Origin: Telluria mixta
Lineage (GTDB): Bacteria > Pseudomonadota > Gammaproteobacteria > Burkholderiales > Burkholderiaceae_D
Assembly (NCBI RefSeq): GCF_029223865.1
Contig: NZ_CP119520.1
Span: 2,852,001-2,916,000, forward strand
DNA length: 64,000 nucleotides
Direction: 5' to 3'
A program made the position numbers and the translations under genes. How positions within the stretch are numbered: position 1 is the first letter of the stretch; each line of letters starts with the position of its first letter. The notes under the pieces were generated by a model, which worked only from the letters and a program-made list of their open reading frames with translations, was not told the origin of the DNA and made no database searches. Shown piece after piece: positions 1 through 9,315 of the stretch.

Positions 1-594
1 CTCGAATTCGTAGTCGTTGCAGGCGAGGTAGCTGGCCTGGCCGATGAAGGCCAGCAGTTCGTCGCCGTTGAACATCGGCAGCTGCTGGCCCGGGTCGAAG
101 ATGAACGGCACGCCCCGTTCCGCGCAGTCGCGCGCGTGCTTGATCATGCCGTCGCGGCCGTCCGGCGCGACGATCGCCACGCGCAGCGGCAGGTAGTCGG
201 CCAGGCTGTTCTCGTGCGAGAACTGCATCGCGCCCGGGTGGAACGCGTTGATCTGGTTGCCGTCCAGGTCGGCCGTGACGAAGCACTGGGCCGTGTACGC
301 GTGGGCGATGGTGCGGATCGCGTTGGTGGCGAGGCCTTGCTGCTCCATGCGGTCGAGGTAGTCGCCCCCGTCCTGGCCGATGGTGCCCATGATGAGCGGC
401 TCGCCGCCCAGCAGCTTCAGGTTGTAGGCGATGTTGACGGCGCAGCCGCCGTATTCCGTGCGCAAGGTCGGCACGAGGAACGAGACGTTCACGCGGTGCA
501 GCTGGTCGGCCAGCAGGGTTTCGCCGAAACGGCCATGGTATTGCATGATCTTGTCGAAGGCGATCGAGCCGCAGATCAGCGAGGTCTTGGTCAT
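1..594 (-). CDS. PfkB-family carbohydrate kinase, C-terminus cut by window edge
   Basis: The reading frame is open from an ATG at 594-592 to the window edge, giving the first 198 residues of a ribokinase/PfkB-type sugar or nucleoside kinase. The N-terminal beta strand (MTKTSLICGSIAFDKI), the glycine-rich substrate region YGGCAVNIAYNLKLLGG and the segment GQDGGDYLD are visible. The ATP-site DTxGAGD motif would lie outside the window. The family phosphorylates a sugar or nucleoside in the cytosol; the substrate cannot be told, though adenosine-kinase-like members share this start. It lies 8 bases after the DUF3426 gene on the same strand, so the two are probably co-transcribed. Confidence 0.85.
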   Translation of the reverse strand, partial: MTKTSLICGSIAFDKIMQYHGRFGETLLADQLHRVNVSFLVPTLRTEYGGCAVNIAYNLKLLGGEPLIMGTIGQDGGDYLDRMEQQGLATNAIRTIAHAYTAQCFVTADLDGNQINAFHPGAMQFSHENSLADYLPLRVAIVAPDGRDGMIKHARDCAERGVPFIFDPGQQLPMFNGDELLAFIGQASYLACNDYEFE

Positions 595-602
595 TGGAAG
601 TC

Positions 603-1958
603 TCAAGGATAGAAAACGAAAGTGTGATAGCCGGACGGCTGCAGGCCATCCAGCGTGAAATGCAGCGTGACCGGTTGCTCCGAATGCGGGCCGAAACCGC
701 TGGCCGGCGACGTGCCGCGCGGCAGGTAGTCGGCGGGCGCCAGCACCCGGCGCAGCACCGGCTTGTCGCTGGCGTCGGTCAGCTCGAGCTCGATGCTGGG
801 CCAGGCCAGCACGAGGCTGCCCTGGTTGCGCAGCAGCGTATTGAGTGCGTACGTGTTCGGGCCGAGCGTGGTCAGTTCGCCCGTCTCGATGACGAGGTTC
901 TCGGCCTGCGCGGGCAGCTCCACGCGGCAGCCCAGGACAGCGCACGCGGCCCCCAGCGCCGGTTTCAGGCCCGGATGCTGCGCGGCCAGCGTGTTGCGGA
1001 AGCCCAGTACCGCCTGGGCCAGCAGCATGAGGAGCAGCACGACGGCACCCGCCGCCATCAGCATGCGCTGCGTGCGGCCCATGCGTTCCTGGCGGCGGCT
1101 GCGCTTGACGAACTCCGGCTCGTCGGTATCGCCCTCGGCCGCGAGGCGCAGCTTCGGCGGTTCGATCTTCGTCGGCGTCAGCTTGGACCGCCGTCCGCGC
1201 GCTTCGGTGGCACGCGCGGCCTTGCTGCGCGCCGGCTTCACCACGGGCGGGATCATCGCCGGTGCCGGCGCGGGCGGTTCGCTCGCGGCCGATGCGCGCA
1301 GCGGCAGGAAGGGCGGGGCGTCGGATGGCGGCGCGGGCGGTTCAGGGACGGGCTCGGGTTGCGGCTCCGGCTCCGGTTCCGGCTCCGGCTCCGCTTCAGG
1401 TTCGTAGTCCGGCAGCGGCTGGGCGACGATTTCCTCGGTCACCGGCAGGTCGAAACTCGGTTCGATGCGGTCGGCGGGCGCGTACGCGCTTGCAGGCGGC
1501 GGTTCGGCGACGACGTCTTCGGCGGGCTCGGGCTCGGGCTCCGGTTCGGTATCGGGCGCCGCGTGGACCACCGCTTCCAGTTGCGGTTCGACGCGGTCCG
1601 CGGGGGCGTAGTCCGCCGCAACCGGCGCTTCGACTGCGGCCGTTTCCGGCGCTTCCTCGGCCTCGGGCGCGCGTCGCCACACGTGCGCGCGCGGGGGCTC
1701 GGGCACGTCGTCGGCAGGCTTCGGCAGGATGCCGAGCGGATCGAAGGTGTGGTCGAAGTCGAGGGTGTAGACGGGCAGCGCGTCGTCTTCCTGGACGGGC
1801 GCCGGCGTGGCCGGCTTGTCCAGGTCGATCAGGTGGGCGTTGCCGTCAAAGATGCGCTGGCAAGACCCGCAGCGGACGATGCCGCCGCGGAGCTTGAGCT
1901 GGTCCGCGGCGACGCGGAACGTGGTGTGGCAATGCGGGCACTGGGTGGCGAGCGCCAT
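603..1958 (-). CDS. DUF3426 zinc-ribbon membrane protein
   Basis: This 451-residue protein starts with an MJ0042-type zinc ribbon (C7, C10, C30, C33). A long linker rich in Pro, Glu and Ala follows, including an EPEPEP run. A single membrane segment near residue 300 (MLMAAGAVVLLLMLLAQAVLGF region) is followed by a DUF3426 domain of about 130 residues, likely periplasmic. The architecture is a cytosolic finger joined to an extracytoplasmic domain. The function of DUF3426 is not established. The gene sits directly after prmA with a 3-base gap, a common betaproteobacterial arrangement. The linker probably varies in length between relatives. Confidence 0.85.
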   Translation of the reverse strand: MALATQCPHCHTTFRVAADQLKLRGGIVRCGSCQRIFDGNAHLIDLDKPATPAPVQEDDALPVYTLDFDHTFDPLGILPKPADDVPEPPRAHVWRRAPEAEEAPETAAVEAPVAADYAPADRVEPQLEAVVHAAPDTEPEPEPEPAEDVVAEPPPASAYAPADRIEPSFDLPVTEEIVAQPLPDYEPEAEPEPEPEPEPQPEPVPEPPAPPSDAPPFLPLRASAASEPPAPAPAMIPPVVKPARSKAARATEARGRRSKLTPTKIEPPKLRLAAEGDTDEPEFVKRSRRQERMGRTQRMLMAAGAVVLLLMLLAQAVLGFRNTLAAQHPGLKPALGAACAVLGCRVELPAQAENLVIETGELTTLGPNTYALNTLLRNQGSLVLAWPSIELELTDASDKPVLRRVLAPADYLPRGTSPASGFGPHSEQPVTLHFTLDGLQPSGYHTFVFYP

Positions 1959-1961
1959 GCC

Positions 1962-2915
1962 TTATTTGCTGCCGTCGGCCGTAGCACGTGCTCCCGGTGC
2001 AGACGCCGCGCCGAGCTGCCCGTGGAGGGCGACCCAGCCGTCCAACTCGGCCCAGACGCCCAGCTTGATGAAAGGTGCGTACGCGGCAGCCACTTCCTCG
2101 GCCTGGCGCGCCAGCACGCCCGACAGGATCAGGAAACCGCCGTCGGCCACGCGTCCCGACAGCATCGGCGCCATCAGCTTCAATGGGCTCGACAGGATGT
2201 TCGCGACGACGATGTCGAAACGTTCGTTGCCGTGCGTGGAGGCGACGAAGTCGTCCGGCACGTAGAAGTCGATCTCGCAGCGGTTGCGTTCCGCGTTCAG
2301 CTTCGCCGATTCGATCGCCTGCTCGTCGATGTCGACACCCGTGACGTCCGCCGCGCCGAGCTTCTTCGCGACCATCGCGAGGATGCCCGAGCCGCAGCCG
2401 TAGTCCAGCACGGATTTGCCGGGCGCCGGGTGGGCTTCCAGCCATTCCATGCACAGGCGCGTGGTCGGATGGCTGCCCGTGCCGAATGCGAGGCCGGGGT
2501 CGACTTCGAGGATCAGCGCATCGGGATCCGGGGCTTCGTGCCAGCTCGGCACGACCCAGATGTTCTTGCCGATGTGGATCGGCTCGAACTGCGATTGCGT
2601 GAGGCGCACCCAGTCGGCGTCCGCGACGGGACGCGTCGCGAACGCGGGCGCCTGCTGCAAGCCGATGGCGGCCGCAGCTTCTGCCACGATCGCGCCCTGG
2701 TCGGCATCCTCGTCCGTCAGCGCGACGACGCGGCTGTGGTCCCAGGCGGCTTCCTTGGGCACCATGCCCGGTTCGCCGAACAGGGGTTTTTCCGCGTCCG
2801 TGCCTTCGTCCGCGTCTTCCACCGAGACCGACAGCGCGCCCGCTTCCATCAGGGCGTCGGAGAGCCCCTCGGCATGCTCGCGTGCGATCTCGATGATGAC
2901 TTCGGTCCAACTCAT
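1962..2915 (-). CDS. prmA: Ribosomal protein L11 methyltransferase
   Basis: PrmA trimethylates ribosomal protein L11 using S-adenosylmethionine. The 317-residue product carries the SAM-binding motif [13 protein letters not shown] at about residues 169-181, preceded by the characteristic FGTGSHPTT at 144-152. The N-terminal substrate domain begins [20 protein letters not shown]. The ATG at 2915 overlaps the accC stop by four bases (ATGA), which fixes the start; an open frame continues upstream but lies inside accC. Length fits the family (about 295-320). Translation is probably coupled to accC. Confidence 0.95.
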   Translation of the reverse strand: MSWTEVIIEIAREHAEGLSDALMEAGALSVSVEDADEGTDAEKPLFGEPGMVPKEAAWDHSRVVALTDEDADQGAIVAEAAAAIGLQQAPAFATRPVADADWVRLTQSQFEPIHIGKNIWVVPSWHEAPDPDALILEVDPGLAFGTGSHPTTRLCMEWLEAHPAPGKSVLDYGCGSGILAMVAKKLGAADVTGVDIDEQAIESAKLNAERNRCEIDFYVPDDFVASTHGNERFDIVVANILSSPLKLMAPMLSGRVADGGFLILSGVLARQAEEVAAAYAPFIKLGVWAELDGWVALHGQLGAASAPGARATADGSK

Positions 2916-4306
2916 TGTTCGGCCTCGGCTTTGGCGCCGATCGCGCCATCCTTCGGCAGGTCCGGCTTGTGGGCCAGCTTCTGCTCCAGGTAGTGGATGT
3001 TGGTGCCGCCTTCGATGAAGCGGGCGTCGACCATCAGTTCGCGATGCAGCGGGATGTTGGTCAGGATACCCTCGACGACCATTTCCGACAACGCGATCTG
3101 CATGCGGCGGATCGCCTGGTCGCGCGTGGCGCCGTAGGCGATGACCTTGCCGATCATCGAGTCGTAGTGCGGCGGCACGTAGTAACCGGCATACGAATGC
3201 GAATCGACGCGGATGCCGGGGCCGCCCGGCGGGTGCCAGCCGGTGATGCGGCCCGGCGACGGCGTGAACTTGAACGGGTCTTCCGCGTTGATGCGGCACT
3301 CGATCGCATGGCCCGACAGCATGATGTCGCGCTGGCGGAAGCGCAGGCGCTCGCCGCAGGCGATGCGGATCTGTTCCTGCACGATGTCGATGCCGGTGAT
3401 CATTTCGGTGACCGGGTGTTCGACCTGCACGCGGGTGTTCATCTCGATGAAGTAGAACTCGCCGTTCTCGTACAGGAATTCGAACGTGCCGGCGCCGCGG
3501 TAGCCGATCTTGCGGCACGCTTCGGCGCAGCGGTCGCCGATCTTCTCGATCAGCTTGCGCGGGATGCCCGGTGCCGGCGCTTCCTCGATGACCTTCTGGT
3601 GGCGGCGCTGCATGGAGCAGTCGCGCTCGCCCAGCCAGACGGCCTGCTTGTGCTCGTCGGCGAGGATCTGGATTTCCACGTGGCGCGGATTCTCCAGGTA
3701 CTTCTCCATATAGACTTCCGGATTGCCGAACGCGGTGCCGGCTTCGGTCTTGGTCATCGCGACGGCGTTCAGCAGCGCGGCTTCCGTGTGCACGACGCGC
3801 ATGCCGCGGCCGCCGCCGCCGCCGGCGGCCTTGATGATCACCGGGTAGCCGACGCGGCGCGCGGTCTGGATGATCTCTTTCGGATCGTCGGGCAGGGCGC
3901 CGTCCGAACCGGGCACGCACGGCACGCCGGCGCGGATCATGGCCTGCTTGGCCGCGACCTTGTCGCCCATGATGCGGATCGATTCCGGACGGGGGCCGAT
4001 GAACACGAAGCCCGATTTTTCGACGCGTTCGGCGAAGTCGGCGTTTTCCGACAGGAAGCCGTAGCCGGGGTGGATCGCTTCGGCGTCCGTGACTTCCGCC
4101 GCGCTGATGATCGCCGGCATGCTCAGGTAGCTTTGTGCGGACGGAGCCGGGCCGATACAGACGGACTCGTCGGCCAGCTTCACGTACTTGGCGTCCTTGT
4201 CCGCCTCGGAGTGCACGACGACCGTCTTGATGCCCATCTCGCGGCAGGCGCGCTGGATACGCAACGCGATTTCACCACGGTTGGCGATTAGAATTTTTTC
4301 AAACAT
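2912..4306 (-). CDS. accC: Acetyl-CoA carboxylase, biotin carboxylase subunit
   Basis: AccC carboxylates the biotin on BCCP using ATP and bicarbonate, the first half-reaction of acetyl-CoA carboxylase in fatty acid synthesis. The 464-residue protein begins [20 protein letters not shown], has the Gly-rich ATP loop [12 protein letters not shown] at 159-170, and includes the conserved [14 protein letters not shown] segment. It is slightly longer than E. coli AccC (449) through its C-terminal tail. It follows accB on the same strand across a 73-base gap holding two hairpins, and overlaps prmA by four bases. Confidence 0.97.
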   Translation of the reverse strand: MFEKILIANRGEIALRIQRACREMGIKTVVVHSEADKDAKYVKLADESVCIGPAPSAQSYLSMPAIISAAEVTDAEAIHPGYGFLSENADFAERVEKSGFVFIGPRPESIRIMGDKVAAKQAMIRAGVPCVPGSDGALPDDPKEIIQTARRVGYPVIIKAAGGGGGRGMRVVHTEAALLNAVAMTKTEAGTAFGNPEVYMEKYLENPRHVEIQILADEHKQAVWLGERDCSMQRRHQKVIEEAPAPGIPRKLIEKIGDRCAEACRKIGYRGAGTFEFLYENGEFYFIEMNTRVQVEHPVTEMITGIDIVQEQIRIACGERLRFRQRDIMLSGHAIECRINAEDPFKFTPSPGRITGWHPPGGPGIRVDSHSYAGYYVPPHYDSMIGKVIAYGATRDQAIRRMQIALSEMVVEGILTNIPLHRELMVDARFIEGGTNIHYLEQKLAHKPDLPKDGAIGAKAEAEQ

Positions 4307-4331
4307 GGTAAGTTCGGTGTTTCTTTGAGTG

Positions 4332-4371
4332 CCGGCAGCATGCCGGGAGGGCGCGGTCGGACGACCGCGCC
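4332..4371 (-). other. Intercistronic hairpins between accB and accC
   Basis: Two perfect inverted repeats lie between the accB stop and the accC start. One pairs 4350-4358 with 4363-4371 (9 bp, 4-base loop). The other pairs 4332-4337 (CCGGCA) with 4341-4346 (TGCCGG) around a 3-base loop. Neither is followed by a T tract on the minus strand, so a strong intrinsic terminator is unlikely. They could be an mRNA processing or stability site that sets the AccB:AccC ratio. This function is inferred. Confidence 0.5.
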
Positions 4372-4379
4372 GGAGACGT

Positions 4380-4844
4380 TTAGCCGATCACGAACAGCGG
4401 CTGGCCGAATTCGACGGGCTGGCCGTTTTCCACCAGGATCTTGGTGATGGTGCCGGAGGCGTCGGCATCGATTTCATTCAGGAGCTTCATCGCTTCGATG
4501 ATGCACAGGGTATCGCCTTCCTTCACGTTCGCGCCCACTTCGACGAATGCCGGAGCGCCCGGTGCCGAGGAACGGTAGAAGGTGCCGACCATCGGCGACT
4601 TGACGACGTGGCCGGTCGGTTCGGCCGGCGCGGCCGGGGCTGCCGCGGGCGCGGTTGCCGGCGCCGCCATGGCCGGAGTCGAGAATTGCTGGACGCCTTG
4701 CTGCGGCACCATGACCATCTGATTCTGCGGGATTGCCGAGGACTTGACGATGCGGACCTTGCTTTCGCCTTCGGTCACTTCGAGTTCGGCGATATCCGAC
4801 TCGGCGACGAGGTCGATCAGTGTCTTGAGTTTTCTTAGATCCAT
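4380..4844 (-). CDS. accB: Acetyl-CoA carboxylase biotin carboxyl carrier protein
   Basis: BCCP carries the biotin that shuttles carboxyl groups between AccC and AccAD. The 154-residue product has an N-terminal helix region ([20 protein letters not shown]), an Ala/Pro-rich linker at about 55-78 and a C-terminal biotinyl domain. The biotinylation motif EAMKL places the modified lysine at K120. The domain ends with the usual FGQPLFVIG. It is the first gene of accB-accC-prmA-DUF3426; 86 bases separate it from the aroQ stop codon upstream. Confidence 0.97.
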   Translation of the reverse strand: MDLRKLKTLIDLVAESDIAELEVTEGESKVRIVKSSAIPQNQMVMVPQQGVQQFSTPAMAAPATAPAAAPAAPAEPTGHVVKSPMVGTFYRSSAPGAPAFVEVGANVKEGDTLCIIEAMKLLNEIDADASGTITKILVENGQPVEFGQPLFVIG

Positions 4845-4930
4845 GTGAAACCCCTTGGAATTATTTGTTTAAGAGCATACGGCGCGCCGGCGGTAGGTAC
4901 TTACGCGCGAATGCGTGAAGTTGACGTAGA

Positions 4931-5368
4931 TTAACGTTGTTTCAGCACGAAGTCGATGGCAAAGCGATATCCATCCGCTCCCAGCCCGCAGATCGTGCCC
5001 AGCGCGATCGCCGACAGGAAGGAGTGGTGCCGGAATTCCTCGCGCTTGTAAATATTAGAGATGTGCACTTCCACGAACGGAATGTCCACCCCCGCCAGCG
5101 CATCGCGCAGCGCTACGCTGGTATGGGTCAAACCGCCCGGGTTGATGACGATCGCGTCCACGCCTTCCTGGCGGGCAGCGTGGATACGGTCGATCAGCGC
5201 GCCTTCATGGTTGCTTTGGAAACAGACGATCTCCGCCCCGGCTTCCCGTGCCTGGGCGGTGGCGGCCTGCTCGATGTCGGCGAGCGTCGTCGCGCCGTAC
5301 ACCGCAGGCTCACGTGTCCCCAGTAAATTCAAATTGGGGCCATTGAGCAGCAGTAGCTTTTTCGCCAT
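4931..5368 (-). CDS. aroQ: Type II 3-dehydroquinate dehydratase
   Basis: AroQ dehydrates 3-dehydroquinate to 3-dehydroshikimate in aromatic amino acid synthesis. I place the start at the ATG at 5368 because [20 protein letters not shown] is the canonical type II N-terminus; the frame is open a further 20 codons upstream without family similarity. The active-site loop (NLNLLGTRE with its catalytic Tyr in AVYG), FQSNHEG and the HISN segment are present. The 145-residue length is typical. A second shikimate-pathway gene, aroE, lies about 7 kb away on the other strand. Confidence 0.95.
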   Translation of the reverse strand: MAKKLLLLNGPNLNLLGTREPAVYGATTLADIEQAATAQAREAGAEIVCFQSNHEGALIDRIHAARQEGVDAIVINPGGLTHTSVALRDALAGVDIPFVEVHISNIYKREEFRHHSFLSAIALGTICGLGADGYRFAIDFVLKQR

Positions 5369-5474
5369 ATAAAACCGTCTGTTTGCCCGAAAGACAGGCA
5401 TTTTGCCGCCAACGTTACGTGTTGGCAAGCGATAAAAAGAAGTCGGAAAATAAGTGAACGACCGTTCACTGAAA

Positions 5475-6029
5475 CTACAACTTGGCCAGGTCGGCGCGTA
5501 CCTGATCGAACTTCAGACGGCCCAGGTAAGTCTTGCGGACCTGCCCATCTGCGCCGATCAGCACCGTAAATGGCAGCCCACCGTTCGCGTTGCCGAGGCC
5601 GCGCGCGAGGTCGGTGCCACCCATGCCGCCTATGTACAGTGGGTAGGAAATCTTGATTTTGCGGGCAAACTCGGCGAGATTCGTGGGGGAATCGATGCCG
5701 ATGCCGATCACATTGAAATGCTTGCCGCCGTCCTTGGCCGCCAGTTCGGACAGTTCCGGCATCTCCGACACGCACGGCGCGCACCACGATGCCCAGAAGT
5801 TCACGAGCAGCGGCTTGCCCTTCCACTGGGCGAGGGGCTGCGGCTTGCCGGCCAGGTCGTTCAGCGAGGTTGCATACAGATTCGTCACCGCCGTGTGCGG
5901 ACGGCCGTCCGTGGGCGAATACGTTGTCGTCAGCGGACCTTTGGCATCCTGCTTGACGCCGGCAATGGCGCCGAGCACGGTAAAGGCGGCGGCCAAGATC
6001 ACATAGCCGGCCAGGTGTTTCTTATTCAT
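5475..6029 (-). CDS. TlpA-like thiol:disulfide oxidoreductase, membrane-anchored
   Basis: This 184-residue thioredoxin-fold protein has an N-terminal hydrophobic anchor ([20 protein letters not shown]) and a WCAPC redox motif with cysteines at 83 and 86 in [13 protein letters not shown]. The fold is probably periplasmic. Proteins of this TlpA/ResA type reduce disulfides, often during cytochrome c maturation; the substrate is not identifiable here. The gene overlaps the 3' end of the preceding nucleotidyltransferase-like gene by eight bases, suggesting translational coupling. Confidence 0.88.
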   Translation of the reverse strand: MNKKHLAGYVILAAAFTVLGAIAGVKQDAKGPLTTTYSPTDGRPHTAVTNLYATSLNDLAGKPQPLAQWKGKPLLVNFWASWCAPCVSEMPELSELAAKDGGKHFNVIGIGIDSPTNLAEFARKIKISYPLYIGGMGGTDLARGLGNANGGLPFTVLIGADGQVRKTYLGRLKFDQVRADLAKL

Positions 6030-6663
6030 CTTGTTCGAGAGAGTCGTTATTCATCAAAGTATGGAGCGTGGCGGCATCTGCGCGCTGCAGACTGCCGTCG
6101 GCACGGGGTTTTAATGCACCGCGTAAATCGTTCAAGTCATAGAGCTCGGCGTGCACCATTTCTTTTTGCCACATAAAGCTTACCGTTTCTACCGGATCGT
6201 GGCGTCCCCCTTTGAAGTGGGGAGTTTCCGAGATCTCGATATTGACGTTGCGGTTCAACAGCCAGATTTCGACTTCCTTGGCGCTGTCGGCAAATAATTG
6301 CAGGTGGATGTCGTCATGTTCGCCGGCCGTTCCATTTAATACGGCGCCGGTGATATAGGGACGGAACTCGGCCAATTGTTCCATTACTTCGAGCGCTGTG
6401 GCGCGCATGTGCTGCAGGCGTGCAGCCTGGGCCGGGCCGTGGAACAGCGCCTGGTAACGGCGCACCTCGTCTTCCACTTGCAGATTATCTGGCAGATAAT
6501 TCGGGGAAGGGCGGTCGACGCCGAGCACTTGTCGCGCCGCCTTGGTCTTGGCCGTGGAGTAATCGGCCCCATCCTGGGCGATCATGCGGGCGGCCGTCGC
6601 GGCGATGCGTGCGCGCACCTGTTGGAGGTCGTCATTTGAATTGGGCATCATGTCCGAGATCAT
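6022..6663 (-). CDS. Nucleotidyltransferase-like conserved protein
   Basis: The 213-residue protein has no recognised family name I can give with confidence. Residues 106-125 (GAVLNGTAGEHDDIHLQLFA) resemble the glycine-containing loop and acidic patch of minimal nucleotidyltransferases. WLLNRNVNIEISE and MVHAELYDLNDLRGALKPR follow. No signal peptide or membrane segment is seen. ATG 6663 has a weak AAGAG upstream; the ATG codons at 6651 and 6648 are alternatives. It is divergent from mpl and overlaps the TlpA-like gene. Confidence 0.7.
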   Translation of the reverse strand: MISDMMPNSNDDLQQVRARIAATAARMIAQDGADYSTAKTKAARQVLGVDRPSPNYLPDNLQVEDEVRRYQALFHGPAQAARLQHMRATALEVMEQLAEFRPYITGAVLNGTAGEHDDIHLQLFADSAKEVEIWLLNRNVNIEISETPHFKGGRHDPVETVSFMWQKEMVHAELYDLNDLRGALKPRADGSLQRADAATLHTLMNNDSLEQDE

Positions 6664-6737
6664 ACTCTTGAAAGGAAAATGGCATCGCGTCGGGTAGAAT
6701 CGCGTATTCGCTATTACAGAGATCCCTTCGGCACGTC

Positions 6738-8108
6738 ATGCACATCCATATCCTCGGCATTTGCGGCACCTTCATGGGCGGCCTCGCGGTGCTGGCCAAA
6801 GAGGCCGGCCATCGCGTCACCGGGTGCGACGCCAACGTCTACCCTCCGATGAGCACCCAGCTCGAAGCCCAGGGCATCGAGCTGATCCAGGGTTACGGGC
6901 CCGAACAGGTGAACCTGAACCCGGATCTTTATGTCGTCGGCAACGTGATGACGCGCGGGAATCCGCTCGTCGAGGAGATCCTGAACCGCGGCCTGCCGTA
7001 CGTATCTGGCCCGCAATGGATCGGCGACCATATTCTCCGTAATAAATGGGTGCTGGCCGTCGCGGGCACCCACGGCAAGACGACGACGACGTCGATGCTG
7101 GCGTGGATCCTGGAAGATGCGGGCTATTCGCCGGGATTCCTGATCGGTGGCGTGCCGCTGAACTTCGGCGTGTCCGCGCGCCTGTCCGGCGAAACCGATT
7201 CCGACTTCTTCGTGATCGAGGCGGACGAGTACGACACGGCCTTCTTCGACAAGCGTTCGAAGTTCGTGCACTACCACGCCAAGACCGCCGTGCTGAACAA
7301 CCTCGAATACGATCACGCCGACATCTTCCCCGATATCGGCGCCATCGAGACCCAATTCCACCACCTCGTGCGCACCGTGCCCGGCGTCGGCCGCATTGTC
7401 GTGAACGGCGACGAAGCGTCGCTGGCGCGCGTGCTGAAGCGCGGCTGCTGGAGCGAGAAGGAAAGTTTTGGCGGTTCCGACGGTGTCGACTGGAGCCTCG
7501 TCGAGCATCCGGGCGGTTCCAGCTTCGACGTGTTCTTCAAGGGCGAGCAACAGGGCACCGTCCACTGGGACCTGACCGGCCACCACAACCGCAGCAACGC
7601 CATGGCCGCCATCGCCGCCGCGCGCCACGTCGGCGTGCCGCCCGCGCAGGCGATCGATTCGCTGGGCCGCTTCCAGAACGTCAAGCGGCGCATGGAAGTG
7701 CGCGGCGTCGTGAACGGCGTGACTGTCTATGACGACTTCGCGCACCATCCGACCGCGATCGCGACGACCGTCGGCGGCCTGCGCCAGAAAATCGGTACGT
7801 CGGGCAGGATTCTCGCCGTGCTGGAGCCGCGCTCGAACACGATGAAGCTGGGCGCCATGAAAGATGCGCTGCCGGGCAGCCTGAAGGATGCCGACCTCGT
7901 GTTCGGCTTCGGCAGCCAGCAGGCGCTGGGCTGGTCGCTGGCCGACGCCCTGAAACCGCTGGGCGCCAACGCGCACAGCTTCGACCAGCTCGACTACATG
8001 GTGCAGGCGATCGTCCAGGCCGCGCAGCCGGGCGACCACATCCTCGTGATGAGCAACGGCGGCTTCGGCGGCGTGCACCAGAAGCTGCTGGAGGCGATGG
8101 CGGTATGA
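6738..8108 (+). CDS. mpl: UDP-MurNAc:L-Ala-gamma-D-Glu-meso-DAP ligase
   Basis: Mpl attaches recovered murein tripeptide to UDP-MurNAc during peptidoglycan recycling in the cytosol. The 456-residue protein starts MHIHILGICGTFMGGLAVLA, has the Mur-ligase P-loop AGTHGKTTTTSML near residue 110, the central HHNRSNAMAAIAAARHVG segment and the C-terminal VYDDFAHHPTAI motif shared with MurC. The GTFMGG form of the N-terminal loop separates Mpl from MurC. It is the first gene of the plus-strand run mpl-yqiA-ubiC-rnb and overlaps the next gene by four bases. Confidence 0.95.
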   Translation: MHIHILGICGTFMGGLAVLAKEAGHRVTGCDANVYPPMSTQLEAQGIELIQGYGPEQVNLNPDLYVVGNVMTRGNPLVEEILNRGLPYVSGPQWIGDHILRNKWVLAVAGTHGKTTTTSMLAWILEDAGYSPGFLIGGVPLNFGVSARLSGETDSDFFVIEADEYDTAFFDKRSKFVHYHAKTAVLNNLEYDHADIFPDIGAIETQFHHLVRTVPGVGRIVVNGDEASLARVLKRGCWSEKESFGGSDGVDWSLVEHPGGSSFDVFFKGEQQGTVHWDLTGHHNRSNAMAAIAAARHVGVPPAQAIDSLGRFQNVKRRMEVRGVVNGVTVYDDFAHHPTAIATTVGGLRQKIGTSGRILAVLEPRSNTMKLGAMKDALPGSLKDADLVFGFGSQQALGWSLADALKPLGANAHSFDQLDYMVQAIVQAAQPGDHILVMSNGGFGGVHQKLLEAMAV

Positions 8109-8725
8109 GCAGCGGCTCGCATCTGCTCTACCTGCACGGCTTCCGCTCGTCGCCGCGCTCGTTCAAGGCGAGAGTCGTGCAGCAGCGGATGGAGGCGGCC
8201 GGCCGCGCCGCCGACCTCATCTGCCCGCAACTGCCGGCCTCGCCGAAGGCCGCGATGGATCTCGTACTGACCCTCGTCGAACGCCATGCCGGCAATCTGG
8301 CCATCATCGGCTCCTCGCTGGGCGGCTTCTACGCCACCTGGCTGGCGGAACGCTTCGGCTGCCGTGCCGCGCTGATCAATCCGGCCGTCGATCCCTTGAA
8401 AGACCTGGACAAGCACGTCGGCATCACGACCGAATGGCATACGGGCGAGCCGTTCGAATTCAAGCGCGAGTACATCGATGAACTGGCCGCATTGAAGGTC
8501 GGCGCCATCACCCGGCCGGAGCGTTATTTCCTGCTGGCCGCCACGGGCGACGAGGTGTTGGACTACCGCGACATGGTTGCGCATTACGCTGGCGCGCACC
8601 AGCACGTCATCCAGGGCAGCGACCACGCGGTGTCGGAATTCGAGCAGTATGTCGATGAGGTGCTGGCGTTCTGCCTGACGGATAATCCAAACGAAGGCGA
8701 CGCCGGATCGGACCATCGTCAGTGA
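8105..8725 (+). CDS. YqiA/YcfP-family alpha/beta-fold esterase
   Basis: This 206-residue alpha/beta hydrolase has LYLHGFRSSP at the N-terminus (oxyanion loop), the nucleophile elbow GSSLGGFYATWLAERFG, and GSDHAVSEFE near the C-terminus with the likely catalytic His. The family includes E. coli YqiA, an esterase of uncertain physiological substrate. The ATG overlaps the mpl stop (ATGA) and the stop overlaps the next gene's GTG (GTGA), so translation is probably coupled along the cluster. Confidence 0.85.
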   Translation: MSSGSHLLYLHGFRSSPRSFKARVVQQRMEAAGRAADLICPQLPASPKAAMDLVLTLVERHAGNLAIIGSSLGGFYATWLAERFGCRAALINPAVDPLKDLDKHVGITTEWHTGEPFEFKREYIDELAALKVGAITRPERYFLLAATGDEVLDYRDMVAHYAGAHQHVIQGSDHAVSEFEQYVDEVLAFCLTDNPNEGDAGSDHRQ

Positions 8726-9315
8726 GGCCCGCTTCGCTGCGCCGGGCCCGCTGGCTGGCGCATCCGGCCGGCACGGGCGCGCCGGCCGCCATGTGCGACT
8801 GGCTGACGACGCCGGGTTCGCTGACGGCACGCCTGATCGCGCACAGCCGGCAATTCCGGGTACAGAAACTGCGCCAGGCGGGCAATATCTGCCTGGCGGA
8901 CGAGGCCGGCGCGATCGGCTTGGCGCGGCCCCAGCGCGTGTGGGAACGCGAAGTGCTGCTGCGCTGCGACGGCCAACCGGTCGTGTACGGCCACACCGTC
9001 GTGCCGATGAGTGCGAGTGCGAGCGACTGGCCCCTGTTTTCGGCGCTGGGCGAACGTTCGCTCGGCACCACGCTGTTTTACGATCCGCGGGTCACGCGCG
9101 GCGAGCTGGAATTCGCGCGGCTGCGTCCCGGCCATCCGCTGCTGGCGCGTGTGAACGCCGCGCTCGGCCGGGTCGATCCGGCCCGCGACACTTATTTTGC
9201 GCGGCGCTGCGTGTACCGCCGCCGCCAGGGACTGCTGCTGGTCACCGAGGTCTTCCTGCCCGAGGTGCTCGATCTCGAGGCGACCGCATTTAATATGAAT
9301 ACGAATACAAAATGA
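8722..9315 (+). CDS. ubiC: Chorismate pyruvate-lyase
   Basis: UbiC cleaves chorismate to 4-hydroxybenzoate and pyruvate, the committed step of ubiquinone synthesis. The 197-residue protein shows the family pattern WEREVLLRCDGQPVVYGHTVVP, SLGTTLFYDP, RGELEFARLRPGHPLL and the closing LLLVTEVFLPEVL. The GTG start at 8722 overlaps the preceding TGA. Overall similarity to the E. coli enzyme is modest, but motif order and length fit. The gene overlaps the RNB exoribonuclease gene by four bases. Confidence 0.88.
   Translation: MRPASLRRARWLAHPAGTGAPAAMCDWLTTPGSLTARLIAHSRQFRVQKLRQAGNICLADEAGAIGLARPQRVWEREVLLRCDGQPVVYGHTVVPMSASASDWPLFSALGERSLGTTLFYDPRVTRGELEFARLRPGHPLLARVNAALGRVDPARDTYFARRCVYRRRQGLLLVTEVFLPEVLDLEATAFNMNTNTK

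Noticed and set aside
594..2993. A 799-codon plus-strand open frame
   Set aside because: It covers the DUF3426 gene and most of prmA in antisense and its composition is that of a shadow frame.
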